Below, one piece after another: positions 41,772 to 53,043 of a stretch of 64,000 nucleotides of DNA. The position numbers and the translations under genes were made by a program. Positions within the stretch are counted from its first letter, which is position 1. Every line of letters starts with the position of its first letter. The notes beneath the pieces were generated by a model, which had not been told where the DNA came from, ran no database searches, and saw only the letters and a program-made list of their open reading frames with translations. The DNA comes from Hawksworthiomyces lignivorus (lineage: Eukaryota; Ascomycota; Sordariomycetes; Ophiostomatales; Ophiostomataceae), in contig NTMA01000053.1 of NCBI GenBank assembly GCA_002917075.1, forward strand, positions 62,001 through 126,000. Direction: 5' to 3'.

Positions 41772-44628
41772 AGCACGGCTAGCTGCAGGTGCGCGTCGTC
41801 TCGGCTGGTGTCCGTCCTCCTGCTTGTTTGTCTCGGGTATGGTAAAATTGGATATAAGTTTTGGGTCTATGGTTGTTGAATAATTTTGCTTCGCGAGAAT
41901 GTCACTTTCAAAGGATTTGATGCATTGGACTGCTGGGTCCGGGTGATCTATTCAAGCATCGGAATCCGAGTCGCGTATGGTTGTTGGCGTTGCCTGGAGG
42001 AATATAACAAGCCAAAATACAAGCAAACACAGATATCGCGAGGCCAATTGATCGAAAGCGGTCCGAATCGTCTGCACTAATGCAGGAGAATCTCAGAGTG
42101 GGTGATTTGGTATCCTATATCTGGGGGATTGTTGGCTTTGGCAGAAAAGTATCGAACGCGCTCAGAGCATGTGACAAACTGAGAGACGAAGGCAGTCCAG
42201 GCAATTCGAAAGATTCACACGATGAAATTTAATAAAGCGATCGAAAGTGATCGAGCTCCCAGACACAATGGCTGTCGACTATTCCAAAAGTCGTGGGACG
42301 CGTTGTTCTATCTGGTGAATTCCGGCTTCAGACTGACCGCGTAGTACCACAAAGAGTAATGATAGCAAGCCGTGGCGACGAGGAGGGGAATTTCTCAGCC
42401 CAGATCAGTCTCGCAAAGGAAAGGTCTGCAATTCTAAAAAAGCCAATAGATTGCAGAAAGACGCGCCCAGCAAACGGACTGTATCCGCGTGTAGGTTTTG
42501 CCTTCAATTGGGTGGCAGGTATCCGATATGGATCTGACCGTGTCGTTTCTGCACTGAAAAGCGCGTATCGCGGCTCACGGCAGGGATGTGCCTCTGTAAG
42601 TAATCCAAGTAACGAGAGATAGTCTATATACAAACGTGTAGCCGGCTGTGGCTTGCCGGATGTCGTGTTTGGCGAACTGTTGAAGGTCCATAGATTCCAA
42701 GAAATTGTATGGAAGCACGCAAGAGGCAGAAGAAGCGGCGTAAAAGAGGCACCACGTCGAACGACAACCCAAAGAGCGCGCGGCTGGGGGTAGGAGCGAC
42801 CTACGTGCATGTACACACACGCAAACCGTAAGATGCTTAACTAACGGCGGGCAGTCGCGCTTTCCTCTCCAGGAAGTATCCCCATTACTGCCCCACTGCA
42901 GTTCCATTGCAGCCCCATAGCTGAATCCTCCAATTAGATGTGAGAATTCAGGCATTAATTAGAGCTACACGAGTTTGCTGTACAGTGCCTATTAGACAGT
43001 GCCTATTCTCTCTGTGCACAGAACAAAACAAAGAGAGAACAATAAACGGCCGTCTCGTGTCCATACGCTGTAAACAATAGGACTGCAGAACACACATACA
43101 TTCATACATGTATGCACGCATATGGCAAATTACCTATCATAGCACTATCGTTTTGCTGTGTTAGATTTGCGCACTACAGAATTCGCTTTCACGTCTTTCG
43201 CTTTGACATATCTCTGTGATGTCTGTTCAGTCTTTACGAGTTGTCTCTTTGTCTTCGCCTTCTAACGCTGCATTTTCTTTCTGCGCCTTTTTTTCCTGCA
43301 GCATATTTTCTCGAGAACTTGAAATTACCCGAACATGTTTTGATTGTTGGCCTAAGCGCGGACGTGTCTGCCTTGACGGCCCGCTGTGAAGCGAGGCTAT
43401 TCGTCTGTTGTTTGCTGTTGAAGAGCTGCCATATTCCGACCAATCAGGTGTTACCAAATGTGAAACAAAAAGCAACAAAAACGTCTTTCTGGGCTTCCAT
43501 TCTGCTTCTGTTCTTTTTTCTTCTCTTCCTCTCGCCTCCTCTGCGTCATTCGCCATTTATTTTACGAGTCTCTTTTTGTTTTTGTATGTACTCCGTATTC
43601 TGTTCTCTTTTTATTTTCCGGATTGCCGGCGTCTCTTTTTTGCTCCTAAGCTCGTCCTTCTGCGGCGTGCCGCCTCCGAAGTGAGTTGAGACGAGCACGT
43701 TTGATGTGCGCCTAACAACCCCTTGTTTCCACCATTTCCACCGTTTTCACGCTTCGATGTCTCTTTCGCTTTTCTTCTTCCCCGCACTGCCCAGAGTTTT
43801 CTACATTTTGTTTCCAAGATCAGAGCACAAGACAGATGTGAGGTAAAAATGCGACCATGTAGAACAGACAAGGTAAACACAAAGAGAAAACAGGAATTTG
43901 AGAGAAAGAATCGACAAAAGGAGTACGAGGAATGAGGCTGCAGTCATGAATGCTTCTCTTCTTCGACATCTCGTTTGAATAGGAAATAAAATAAGTTTAT
44001 ATGCGCATCTTCCCTGCCGTGGCACGGTTGAATGCTAGAGACGAAAGTCCGAGTGCCGGCCAGAGTGGCAGCAGCGTCATACACCACGGTGATGCACCCC
44101 CTCTGTCCCTGGCCCATCGTGAAGATCGTGAAAGCGCAAATAAAGTGTAGCCGTCTCATCCGGCTGAAAGACTGTTAATGGAACAATGTATGGATTGCCC
44201 CGCTATCGTGCTCCCCGTCCTCTCTTCTCTCAGTCTTCCATCTCTCTTCTCCACTGTTTGCGAGCGCCAAGCCTTGCATGAAGCAGAAAACGAACGTTCC
44301 GACGATGACTTCAAACGTCTCGTCTATGAGCGCAGCTGCACTAGAAGAAAGTAAGAAGATGCAGACCAGTAGTATGGGCGTCAGTTGACCCCGGATTCTT
44401 CACGATCGTCTACCCTTTCTGAATATCCGTAGAAGCTAGTGCGTGTATGCGTAGGTACGCTACATATAATGGAGACAGAGTCTCTTTCTCTTTCCTCCCT
44501 CTTTCTCTCTCTTCCCTCTCCTTATCGTTGATCGATTGCATTCTCTTGATACCCCCATTTTCATTCTTTTCATTCATTCATTCATTTTGCCAAGGCTGGA
44601 TCCGGCTTTTTTCTGTACATTCTTTACA
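41772..44628. other. 2.9 kb intergenic region
   Basis: It lies between the divergent sirtuin (minus) and GH131 (plus) genes. Short open frames at 42293-42816 and 43241-43684 have no recognisable product; the second is T-rich and looks like a pyrimidine tract. The last 180 bases before 44629 are CT-rich and probably hold the GH131 leader, with ATTCATTC tandem copies near 44571-44587. I see no RNA gene or transposon. Confidence 0.5.
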
Positions 44629-45908
44629 ATGCCGTCCTACTCTTCGTCGCTCGCCGCTCTCTTGGCGCTGCCCCTGCTGGCTGCTGCACAGCAGTGCACG
44701 ATCCAGTTTGACGGTCGTGTCCCGAACAACTTCGCCGCCGCCACCTTTGATACGAACAACAACGTCTTCAATCCGTCCAATGTGTTCGGACAGAGTAAGC
44801 TTGCCATCATCCTGTGATCATGGCAGCGCCAGCGTAGACTGACACTCCGCAGACCTCAAGCTCAGCCAGGTCGTTCAGCTGCCCGGCTTGACCGGCTCTC
44901 TCGTGCGTTCTCTCTTTTGATTGGAGCTAGCATTCTTTTTTTTTTTTTTCGGTCTCCTAACGCATCTAGTTTGACGTCAACACCGTCCCTGTTGAGGTCA
45001 CCATCAGGTCCGCCTCCTCCTCCTCTTCTGTCTCTTCCGCCCCGTTCGCCTACATGCCCGTGCTGGAGACCCCGCCGGCCACGGGCGTGGCCTCCTCCTC
45101 TCTTCCTCCTGCCAGTGCTGCTCTCTCTGTGTCCGTATCCGTGTCCGTGTCCGCCCCCGCTGATCCGTCTGCCTCCTCCGGCTCTGCCCCCCTCTCTGCA
45201 GCGACAACTCCATCTTTGCCCCCAGCGCCAACAACATCCAGACCGGTTTTCGCCGCGCCGAACTCCTCCCGGCCAGCAACTCCGGCACCGATCCGTCCAC
45301 TCAGGGGGTCAAGACTCTGCACTTTAGCGTGATGGCCGACGCCCAGCGGCCCCTCAACCTGTCCCACGAGTACCAGCTGGTCTTCCTCGAGAGCAACGAC
45401 TTCAGCACCAACCAGCTCGTCCTCAAGACCGGCACCGTCCTGGGCCAGACCGGCGGCAACCCGGCTGACCTCCAGCTCTTCGGCAACGTCAACTCCAACC
45501 CGCCCCAGGTCCTCTTCAGCACCCCCTTCACCCCAGGTGTCTTCAACAACTTTGCCGTGACTCTCGATTTCAACAAGCTGTAAGTCCCCCCGCCTCTCCC
45601 CCTCACGTCCGCATTTCTCCCTCCCATCGCCACACCTGTTGCGCGCGCAGGACTAACTGTTCCACCAAAGGACGAGCCAGGTCTTCTTCTCCACCGGCAC
45701 GTCAGCGCTCAAGCAGGTCACCCAGCCGCTCTCCAACGACGTCAGCGGCCAGGGCCAGTTCCACTTTGGCGTGCTCAAGAAGCCCATCGACGGCGGCAAC
45801 GACATTGTCCACAACGGCATCCAGGAGCCCAACATCAACGAGGGCGTCATCTTCGGCGGCATCTTTGAGGAAGACAGCGCTACTGGCTGCATCAGCCTGT
45901 CGCCGTAA
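44629..45908 (+). CDS. Secreted GH131 beta-glucanase, 5 exons
   Basis: Exons 44629-44794, 44853-44902, 44970-45007, 45202-45579 and 45671-45908 give 289 residues. GH131 enzymes, such as one characterised in Podospora anserina, act on beta-1,3/1,6- and beta-1,4-glucans outside the cell. A signal peptide (PSYSSSLAALLALPLLAAA, cut before QQ) leads into QCTIQFDGRVPNNF. The conserved core follows: FDVNTVPVEVTI, FAPSANNIQTGFRRAELLP, LNLSHEYQLVFLESNDFST, QLFGNVNSNPP, PGVFNNFAVTLDFNK and GVIFGGIFEEDSATGCISLSP at the very end. It has only the catalytic domain, without a cellulose-binding module. Every splice keeps the frame and rebuilds the core. Intron 3 (194 nt) is unusually GC-rich and is discussed in the findings. 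Confidence 0.93.
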
Positions 45909-46223
45909 GAGAAAGAAGAAAGGGAAGATTTACCGGTTTTTTGCTCTTTTTCACTTATACCCGGATATGCGAAGAGAGCATGAGACGATTGCGCTTTGAA
46001 AGACAGCGGCGGTGATTCCCGATTCGGTTGCCCGAAGTTTGTGAAGATAGGACAACGATATTTAAGAACAATAAAAACTTTTAATAATGAAATTTGAACA
46101 ATTCCTGGAAACGTGGTAGTCTATGTATTTACCAAACCCTTATAATGTAACAATTCCGTATCTTTTTGCCTAGTTCCCTCTATTTATCCTTCGTATTTTA
46201 CTTTGTTTCAACTCCCACATACC
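45909..46223. other. Convergent intergenic region
   Basis: AT-rich sequence lies between the stop of the GH131 gene and the stop of the sedolisin gene, presumably the two 3' untranslated regions. No gene is supported. Confidence 0.55.
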
Positions 46224-48314
46224 TCACAGCTCCACGAGGGCAGCCACAAACTTTTGGAAGTCGCTCGGCACTCCAAGCCCCGTCACCGCGTCCCATCCAG
46301 GCGCTGCTGGCCAGCCCGGCTCCATCGTTGCTTCGGTCCGGTTGACCCGGCTGAACGGACAGCCTTGGCTGACGCCGAGGACGACGTCCTGCAGGGCGGT
46401 GCCGGTGGCGGCGCCGCCGGCCCCATACAGCACCGGGTTCAGCCAGCCGAGCGGCGGCTTGCCGGCGCGCAGGCGAGCGTCGTCGGCCAGAGCGACCATA
46501 GCGGCGACGACGGGGGTGCTGGCGCTGGTGCCGTCGGTGGACGAGGGCACGGCGCCCCAGATCAGCTGGAAGTGGGCGCCGACGGCGGCCAGGTCGGGCG
46601 CGGCGCGGCCGCTCTGGTTGAACAGACCGTCGGCCACCTTGCGGCTGCTGCTGCCGCCCAGCGCGCGCACATAGCCCGCCACGGCGGCGTCCTGCCACGC
46701 GGGGCGCGCAAAGTAGTCGCTGAAGCCGCCGGCGCTGAAGTCGGCCCCCACGACGGCAGCGCCGCCGTCGTCGCTGCTGCTCAGACCCGGATCGGGGAAA
46801 GGGCCACCAGGGCCACCAGGGCCACCGGGACCTCCAGGGCCGCCAGGACCGCCAGGGCCGCCAGGACCGCCAGGGCCGCCAGGACCGCCAGGACTGCCGT
46901 TTGCATTTGGTGCCGTCGTCGTGGCCCCTACGGCCGTCACCCAGGGGCACGACGCCGGAAACGTCGGCAGCAGCGTGCGCGCGCCAGACCCGTCGTTGCG
47001 CACGCACAAGCTGCGCCCGATTCCGCGGCTGCCGCCGTCGCCCGTGGCCACCAGCACCGTCGTGCCGCGCGCCGCCAGCTGCAGAAACAGCCCGCACACG
47101 CGCACCGCGTACGCCTGCGGCACAGACTGCTCGTCGTCGCTGTACGAGATGGACAGCACGTGCGGCAGCGCGTCGTCATCCAAGCCCACCAGGTACTCCA
47201 GCAGGTCCAGGTACGGCTCGTTGTCGGCGCGCCGCGGATCCACCAGGCGGCCACGGTCGTCTAGCTTCTCGCCCCGGCCGCCCGTGCTGTAGAATGTCAC
47301 CTGTGCGGGGCACGCCAGTGCCAGCGCGTACTGCACATCCAGCGACGCCTCGATGCCCGCGCGGTAGCGCGGCATCTGCAAGTTGGCGCCGTCATGCACC
47401 AGCGCGACGCTGAAGTTGTACGAAGAATGGGCCACGGCTGGCGCATAGTGTTCGAGGAAGTCGGTCGCGTCCTGGTAGTTGGCATACTGATTCAAGAACC
47501 CAGCGATGCCGAGGCGCGCCGTGGACCGTGGCTGTAGTTGAGTAATGTTCGAGGCATTCGCTGCCGGTGCGGGCACGGTAATATTTGGCATTGGCCAGTT
47601 GTACATCTGCCGAATGCAAGCTGGTGTGATAGTGTTCATTTCGCATGCAAAGTTCTTTGGCCAAGGGTGTGTTGCGTTGCCATAGCCGTGCCAGGCGCCA
47701 TCGTGAGACTGTCTTTTTCTCCTGCGCCTACTTTTCGGAGTATTTTTCTGTTCCTGCACCCGGGTGACTGGCGGATGCCGTCGAGCGCCTGCTGGTGGCA
47801 TAAAGTGCGCGAGGGGGTAGACAAAATCGACATAGTCGGCGAGCGACTTGGGAATGGTATAAGAAAGAGCGCGCAATACTGGGTAGCCGTCTTCGTGTGT
47901 GTAGTAGCCCGCATCAGCCTCGAATAAACTGCGAATTGTGCCAACGGTTGCGTTGAGTCGCACCCATGGGCCGTCCTCTTTTGCATCTTCTACGCCGCTG
48001 TCTGCCAGCCAGTCTAAGACTGCGCGGGCTGCATCGACATGAGGTGCTTGGTACTCTCGTAATTGCGACCGAGAAAGAGGTTCTACCGACGGAGACTTCT
48101 GGTGTATCTGTGAAAGCATATGCTCCTCCAGTGCCACTAGTTTTGGTTGGGTAAGGGCAATGGCCAGCTCTAGAGTCTCAAACCCCTTTGGCCTAGCTGA
48201 AAAATGCCATCTGTCCGGTATAGCGCGCCTGCTCTCGAGGACCACGGATGCCCGAGCTGCTGCTTGGGAGATTGCTTCGAACCCGAATAGGGCGATGAGA
48301 AAGAGAGTGCGCAT
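46224..48314 (-). CDS. Sedolisin-family serine-carboxyl protease (S53)
   Basis: A single exon encodes 696 residues from the ATG at 48314, which gives a signal peptide ([19 protein letters not shown]); an ATG at 48347 would put 11 acidic residues before it. It is an acid endo- or tripeptidyl-peptidase acting outside the cell. A pro-domain (about 35-185, [20 protein letters not shown]) ends in a basic Kex2-like site (KSRRRRKRQ). The catalytic Glu322 and Asp326 are in [13 protein letters not shown], the oxyanion Asp426 is in ATGDGGSRG, and Ser597 is in DGTSASTPV. The calcium-site motif [10 protein letters not shown] is near the C-terminus. About 31 residues of Gly-Gly-Pro repeats lie between the VTAVGATT strand and [10 protein letters not shown], which makes the protein longer than usual. 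The fold and catalytic residues are clear; the cleavage mode is not. Confidence 0.93.
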   Translation of the reverse strand: MRTLFLIALFGFEAISQAAARASVVLESRRAIPDRWHFSARPKGFETLELAIALTQPKLVALEEHMLSQIHQKSPSVEPLSRSQLREYQAPHVDAARAVLDWLADSGVEDAKEDGPWVRLNATVGTIRSLFEADAGYYTHEDGYPVLRALSYTIPKSLADYVDFVYPLAHFMPPAGARRHPPVTRVQEQKNTPKSRRRRKRQSHDGAWHGYGNATHPWPKNFACEMNTITPACIRQMYNWPMPNITVPAPAANASNITQLQPRSTARLGIAGFLNQYANYQDATDFLEHYAPAVAHSSYNFSVALVHDGANLQMPRYRAGIEASLDVQYALALACPAQVTFYSTGGRGEKLDDRGRLVDPRRADNEPYLDLLEYLVGLDDDALPHVLSISYSDDEQSVPQAYAVRVCGLFLQLAARGTTVLVATGDGGSRGIGRSLCVRNDGSGARTLLPTFPASCPWVTAVGATTTAPNANGSPGGPGGPGGPGGPGGPGGPGGPGGPGGPGGPFPDPGLSSSDDGGAAVVGADFSAGGFSDYFARPAWQDAAVAGYVRALGGSSSRKVADGLFNQSGRAAPDLAAVGAHFQLIWGAVPSSTDGTSASTPVVAAMVALADDARLRAGKPPLGWLNPVLYGAGGAATGTALQDVVLGVSQGCPFSRVNRTEATMEPGWPAAPGWDAVTGLGVPSDFQKFVAALVEL
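46800..46892 (-). repeat. 9-bp coding minisatellite (Gly-Gly-Pro)
   Basis: About ten tandem 9-bp units encode Pro-Gly-Gly over 31 residues inside the sedolisin catalytic domain. Third-base changes are few, so the array is young or homogenised. Confidence 0.92.
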
Positions 48315-49196
48315 CCTCTGGGGGAACTCTTCATCTGGTGCATCCACCAGATGAAGTCATGCTTGTTGGCGTGAAAAGCAGCGAGAATAACGGTTGCAGA
48401 CGAAACTCAGAACTAGTTGCTAAGAGAAGGAAACGAAGAGTTGCTGTTCTAGGTGTTGCTCGTGATTTACTGCGATATGAAGTCTGGGGAGCAGCGCGTC
48501 ACGATAACACAGTTTACCGTTCGTCTGTGAATCGTATTAAATCTTGACACTGTAGGTCGTTTAAGGGTATCACAATTCGCAAAAAGCTTCTGAAGTAACT
48601 TGTCGACGCTGGTTTTCTTGTGATTTTATTTCGGCTAAAATTGTCAACACCTCGAGCTACCGCAACAGCTAGCGATTATCGACGATCGGTAGCTCTTTTT
48701 GTTTTTTTCTTGTCTTGTTGTTTAATTTATTTTTATTTTTAGCAATTATCTGTTATTATTAAACCACGTTACGGAGGCTACACTATCTGAAGAAGCCGAT
48801 TCTGGAACATGGAATCGGTACTCCGATAGTGGTAGAGAATGGGGAATAATGGAACAGAACGAAAGAAAAGGTACAATTCATCCGGAAAGCTCAACTCCGG
48901 CGATGGGTGGCTCGAACGGCCAGATATAGTACTTGATATCCGTATCTATGCTGATCATAATAAAGAGAGACAAAATCATTAACTGAGAGAAATGTTATTC
49001 AAGAATGCGTGCAGCTGTAGGATTTTATTTTCATATCGAATGAGTATGAATCGAAGAAAACAGATAAAACGAAGGAAATACAATTCAAATAACAAAAATT
49101 GACACATATTGGTATAAACGCGAGTTGAATAAACGAAAGTCTGCTTCTCTAGACCTTCTCCTGACGCACGTAAAAGCTGCTGCTCTCATCCCATTT
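48315..49196. other. AT-rich intergenic region
   Basis: It holds the sedolisin promoter (left, minus strand) and the 3' region of the dehydrogenase gene (right). Positions 48580-49130 are strongly AT-rich, unlike the neighbouring exons. No gene is supported. Confidence 0.5.
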
Positions 49197-50291
49197 TCAC
49201 AGATATTCCTTGACCTGCTGCTCTGTCCAGTCCCAGAAAGCAGCCGCACCGCCAGTGCCGCCCTCCTCCTTCGTCTTGGTGGCAGCGACCAAGTCCGGCC
49301 GCAGCGGGTAAAACCGACCCCAGGGAATGACTGCCAGAAGATGAAGATGCGTTAGTACGAAGCCTCTGTTTTGGAACGAGAGAGGGAGAAGAGGACGCTG
49401 GATGAAAGGGGAGTAGAAAAAAAAATACGCACTCCAGCTGCCCGTGTGCTCCAGCGTGACCTCGGGCGACACGCCGGCGAAGAGCTCGGTGTAGGCGCCG
49501 TTGACGACGGGGTAGGTGAGCGGGGTGACGAGGGTGCGGAACAGCCTGCTCATGTCGCGGGCAAGCTCGGAGCGCAGGTTGCCCGGGTTGATGGGCAGGC
49601 TGACGATGTGGTCGGCGCGGTGGCGGCGGGCGTACTCGACGGCGAGGGCCCAGTCGCCGACCTTGCTGCGGCCGTAGCGGTCGAGCGCGGGCACGGCCGT
49701 GTGGTAGTCGAGGTTGTCGAGGGGCAGGCCGACTTCCGGCTCCGCGAACTGCTCCAGCCCGTACGACGACAGCCACACGACGCGCACGGCGCCTGTCGCC
49801 GGCAGCGCCTGGCGCGCCGCCTCCACCAGCAGCGGCGTCAGCAGCTCCGTCAGCAAAAAGGTGCCGACGCAGTTGACGCCTAGGGTCAGCTCGTAGCCCT
49901 GGGCGGTGCGGCGCAGCGGGTCCGAGCCCATGGCGCCCGCGTTGTTGTACAGCACGTGCAGCTGGGCTTCCTTGGCGTGCAGCGCCGCGGCGGCCTGCTT
50001 CACCTGGGCCAGGTCGGCCAGGTCTAGTGCCAGAAAGTGCAGCGACCCGGCCGAGGCGGGCACGGCCTTCTGGATCGCCGCAATGGCCGCCTCGCCGCGC
50101 TCGGCCGACCGCGCCCCCACGTAGACCTTGGCGTTCTTGGCGTATAGCAGCCGGGCGACCTCCTTGCCGATGCCCGTGTTGGCGCCCGTCACCAGGTGCA
50201 CGCGGCCCGTCTGGTCGGGGATGTCCTTTTCGGTGAAGGTTGGCTTGGGCGGGAAGAACTGGGTCCACGACCGAGAGAATGAGGGTGACAT
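49197..50291 (-). CDS. Short-chain dehydrogenase/reductase, retinol-dehydrogenase-like
   Basis: Exons 50291-49433 and 49330-49197 give 330 residues; the 102-nt intron (GTGCGT to TGGCAG) rebuilds SWIIPWGRFYPLRPDL. It should be a cytosolic NAD(P)-dependent oxidoreductase. Motifs are VTGANTGIGKEVA (cofactor loop, about 33-45), YVGARS, the NNAG tetrad, and the catalytic YGRSK with the preceding WLSSYG. PINPGNLRSELAR follows the active site, and WDWTEQQVKEYL ends the protein, as in many fungal members of this group. The substrate cannot be deduced. The start at 50291 (MSPSFSRSW) is chosen over an in-frame ATG at 50453, because the intervening sequence is not conserved-looking. Confidence 0.9.
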   Translation of the reverse strand: MSPSFSRSWTQFFPPKPTFTEKDIPDQTGRVHLVTGANTGIGKEVARLLYAKNAKVYVGARSAERGEAAIAAIQKAVPASAGSLHFLALDLADLAQVKQAAAALHAKEAQLHVLYNNAGAMGSDPLRRTAQGYELTLGVNCVGTFLLTELLTPLLVEAARQALPATGAVRVVWLSSYGLEQFAEPEVGLPLDNLDYHTAVPALDRYGRSKVGDWALAVEYARRHRADHIVSLPINPGNLRSELARDMSRLFRTLVTPLTYPVVNGAYTELFAGVSPEVTLEHTGSWSAYFFFYSPFIQRPLLPLSFQNRGFVLTHLHLLAVIPWGRFYPLRPDLVAATKTKEEGGTGGAAAFWDWTEQQVKEYL

Positions 50292-51702
50292 GATGGCGGC
50301 TGTTGAGCGAGAGAAGAGCGAAAGCGCGCGTAGTGTTTGTGCCGCTGGATGGCTTCTTCTGGACTGGGTGCTTCCGGCCGAAGAATCGCGAGCTAGATCT
50401 GGTTTCTCGGATGCAAAATGGATGGAATAGCTCTCTGTAATCGATGAGCACAACTGACGAAGCCGAGAATCAGGCTCCAGGGCTGGCTTGGCCCCTCAGA
50501 AAAGCTGGCCAGGTTCGCCATTATTATCTGATTTGCGGTTGGAGGGATTCAGAAGGATTTTTAGGATGCAACGCTGCCGATCGTGCAATTGGACTTTCCG
50601 ACCCCGACGGCTTTCACGCTCACCTTGTCTGCTAGCCAATCGTTCAGCGGACCATCGGGCTCGTGCTTCTCCCCGAGCCAGTAACGGGCCAGCATTTGCG
50701 TATTAAATTCGAGGCTCGGCGGAGTTATCACCATGGGTGGACACGGAGTTCGGTGGAGATATCTCGATGCCTGACGGCCCCCGGCATAGCCTTACGGATG
50801 TCGAACTTGGTAGCCTCTAATTAGTATAAAAGCGTCTTACAACATCTAAAATCTGCCCTGCGTTTGGTTTGACTGTTTGCCCTTTTGCTCTCTGCTTGAT
50901 GTGTTTGTTTTGCTCTTATTTTGTGATGGCACTGCAAATCGTTTCCCAATGAGACGCTTCCCTGGAAATGATTCCAAAATGATTCCAAAGTGATTTCAAA
51001 GTATGTGACAAGAGAGTAATACATAGCGTCGTAAACGCGACAGATCCACTCTCTTGTAATTTTCCATGTTGATATAATTGACAGGGTTATTTTCTTCTCC
51101 TGTTCACCGTCTCATGCTGCTTTCTCATCCAGACTATTGTATTTAAAAAGCTTTTATCTACAATATTCTATCTTTCTTCCTATTTTCTTACACGCCTCAC
51201 GGCCATGTCTACGGCTGACGGTATGCCCACACTGGCTAGCACTGCTGGTCCGCTCGCTAAACTACAGAAAATGTGTAAGCGGGCTAGAGTTCTCGTTGAT
51301 CTGCCGGTAATCTAAGATCTCGTGGTTTCGACGACACATAAATGGTCAGACTGCTAAACAGCATCGCTGCTGAAGACGCGATAAATCACTGGAGCTAGTC
51401 TATCCTATCTTCAGTGCGAGGCAGGCCCTTTCAAGAGAACGTGCATCCCGTCTTGGACCTGCGTACATCTCAGGTCTCACTGGACTCTCCCAAACTCATT
51501 TCGAGACAGGTCAGCTGACCGGGTGAGCAGAGCGCAGAATTCTCCGTTTACAGTCGATTTTTCAGTGCTGCACGGGACGAATTTGAGATACGGCACTTGT
51601 CTTCATCGATCCTGGTGCGATCTTTAGATCTGCAGTGCTCAATTGGCTCTGGGCGACTCGAGGGTCGCTCTCCCAGGGCTGCATGTCAAGCGACTTTATT
51701 GA

Positions 51703-51748
51703 GGACAGTGCTCCGCTGCACAGTTAGAGACTCCATTGAGCACTGTCC
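51703..51748. repeat. Inverted repeat, 11-bp arms
   Basis: GGACAGTGCTC (51703-51713) and GAGCACTGTCC (51738-51748) are perfect inverse complements with a 24-base spacer, so the stretch can fold as a hairpin. Confidence 0.75.
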
Positions 51749-51880
51749 CGCACTGCAGCCGCCCGCTTATTCTGCCAGCTGTCACCGCCGTACCCTTGCA
51801 AGCATAAATCCTACAGAGAGGGTCCGACAGCGGACAGCAAATAGCAGCGACGCACTGCGAATTAAGCCTACGGAGTATGT

Positions 51881-51912
51881 GTTCCAGTGCTTCAGTGTTC
51901 CAGTGCTTCAGC
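51881..51912. repeat. 16-bp tandem duplication
   Basis: TGTTCCAGTGCTTCAG occurs twice, head to tail and perfectly. Confidence 0.92.
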
Positions 51913-52673
51913 ACAGCTCTGGAATGGCAGCAATTGCGGCCCATTGAACCCAGAAGAGGTCTCGAGAATAGACCTGACAACGCGGATCCTATCTGGTCTG
52001 ACGCCACTGCGGCTGCAGAAAAGGGATCAAGAGATTCCGCTCCAAGCTCGGCGTTGCAGCAGAGCCCTCTGCGAGCGAGCCCGTCTGACCAGAAGACGGC
52101 CTTGCGGAACCAATCTGTGCGAGAGTACGGAGTACATGACCATCTTCACATATTCTTAAAGCGGGGGCCGTTCTGCTCCGACTTTCCCGTTCGCCAGCAG
52201 ATGCAGCTATACCATATAGAGCCTAGCGGCGGTTCCGGGGTCTGCGCTGCGCTTCTTCGCTTGAGCGCATTTTCTTATTTCCCTATTTCTTATTTTCTTC
52301 TCTTGTGATGCAATTGTTTTTTTATTTTTTATTTAATTTTTTTATTTTACCCATTGTCCCTGTTTGTTCCTTTTTTGTCCCCTTTTTTTTGTCGTATATT
52401 GGTACCTGTAAAATTGCTCCATGTTTGCCATACCGCCCTTCTCTCACCGGGCAACCGCCGTCAAGTGCCACTCTCACAATCCGCAGCACGCTGCATACTT
52501 GTATCGTAGTCATACTATCTTTGCAGCCATTTGATGCCCATTGATGCTCTTGAATGCCCTCAATCGCCCTCTAATACGAGTACCACCCTGTTACCCACTG
52601 GGAAAATAGGTCCCGTCCCGGGGAAAGGGCATCCACAGCGCACAATTCGTCGTTGCAGGGCTGCTTTCTCTGC

Positions 52674-53043
52674 TGATTTTGTGGGTCCCGTTGTTTTTTC
52701 ACACATCGCTATTTTCTAGGCGTCTCGCTCGCTCGCTGTGCGCCAAAAATATAGCGCATATTGCCTGGCCATCCACACCACCGCCTGCCCGCCCGCCACT
52801 ATTCGCCCACTCGCCCACTCGCCCATTCGCTTCTTCGCCAGCTAAACATTTTCTTCCTTTTTCTTTTCGTCTCATCCCACACCTCCACTTTGAATCCACT
52901 ACACTATACTACCTCCTCCTCCTCCTCCACCACCACCACCACCGCCGCATCTTAAAACCGTTCTTCTCTCCAAAATAACACATCTCTCTCCTCTCTCTTT
53001 TCCTCAATTCACTCAGCCCCTTTTTCACCTTCAAACCGCCACA
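52674..53043 (+). promoter_or_regulatory. Pyrimidine-rich promoter/leader of malate dehydrogenase
   Basis: A CT-rich tract with CTC and CAC microsatellites (about 52911-52947) and repeated CGCCCACT copies near 52803-52826 ends directly at the ATG. This is typical for highly expressed fungal housekeeping genes. The transcription start is not visible. Confidence 0.4.

Larger units (their letters stand above)
50292..53043. other. 2.7 kb intergenic region with short direct and inverted repeats
   Basis: It lies between the divergent dehydrogenase (minus) and malate dehydrogenase (plus) genes. No protein family is recognisable. A GC-balanced block at about 51200-52200 sits between AT-rich flanks and contains several copies of a CAGTGCT motif, a 16-bp direct duplication and an 11-bp inverted repeat. 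The last 370 bases are strongly pyrimidine-rich and probably hold the malate dehydrogenase promoter and leader. Confidence 0.5.

Noticed and set aside
46203..47264. 353-codon antisense open frame opposite the sedolisin
   Set aside because: It is an Ala/Arg-rich shadow that includes the reverse of the 9-bp repeat. No motif supports it.
51206..51343. Possible small gene starting at an ATG followed by a GTATGC donor and CTACAG acceptor
   Set aside because: Joining these sites gives a stop within a few codons in the expected frame, and no family similarity appears. It may be a relic, but it cannot be supported.
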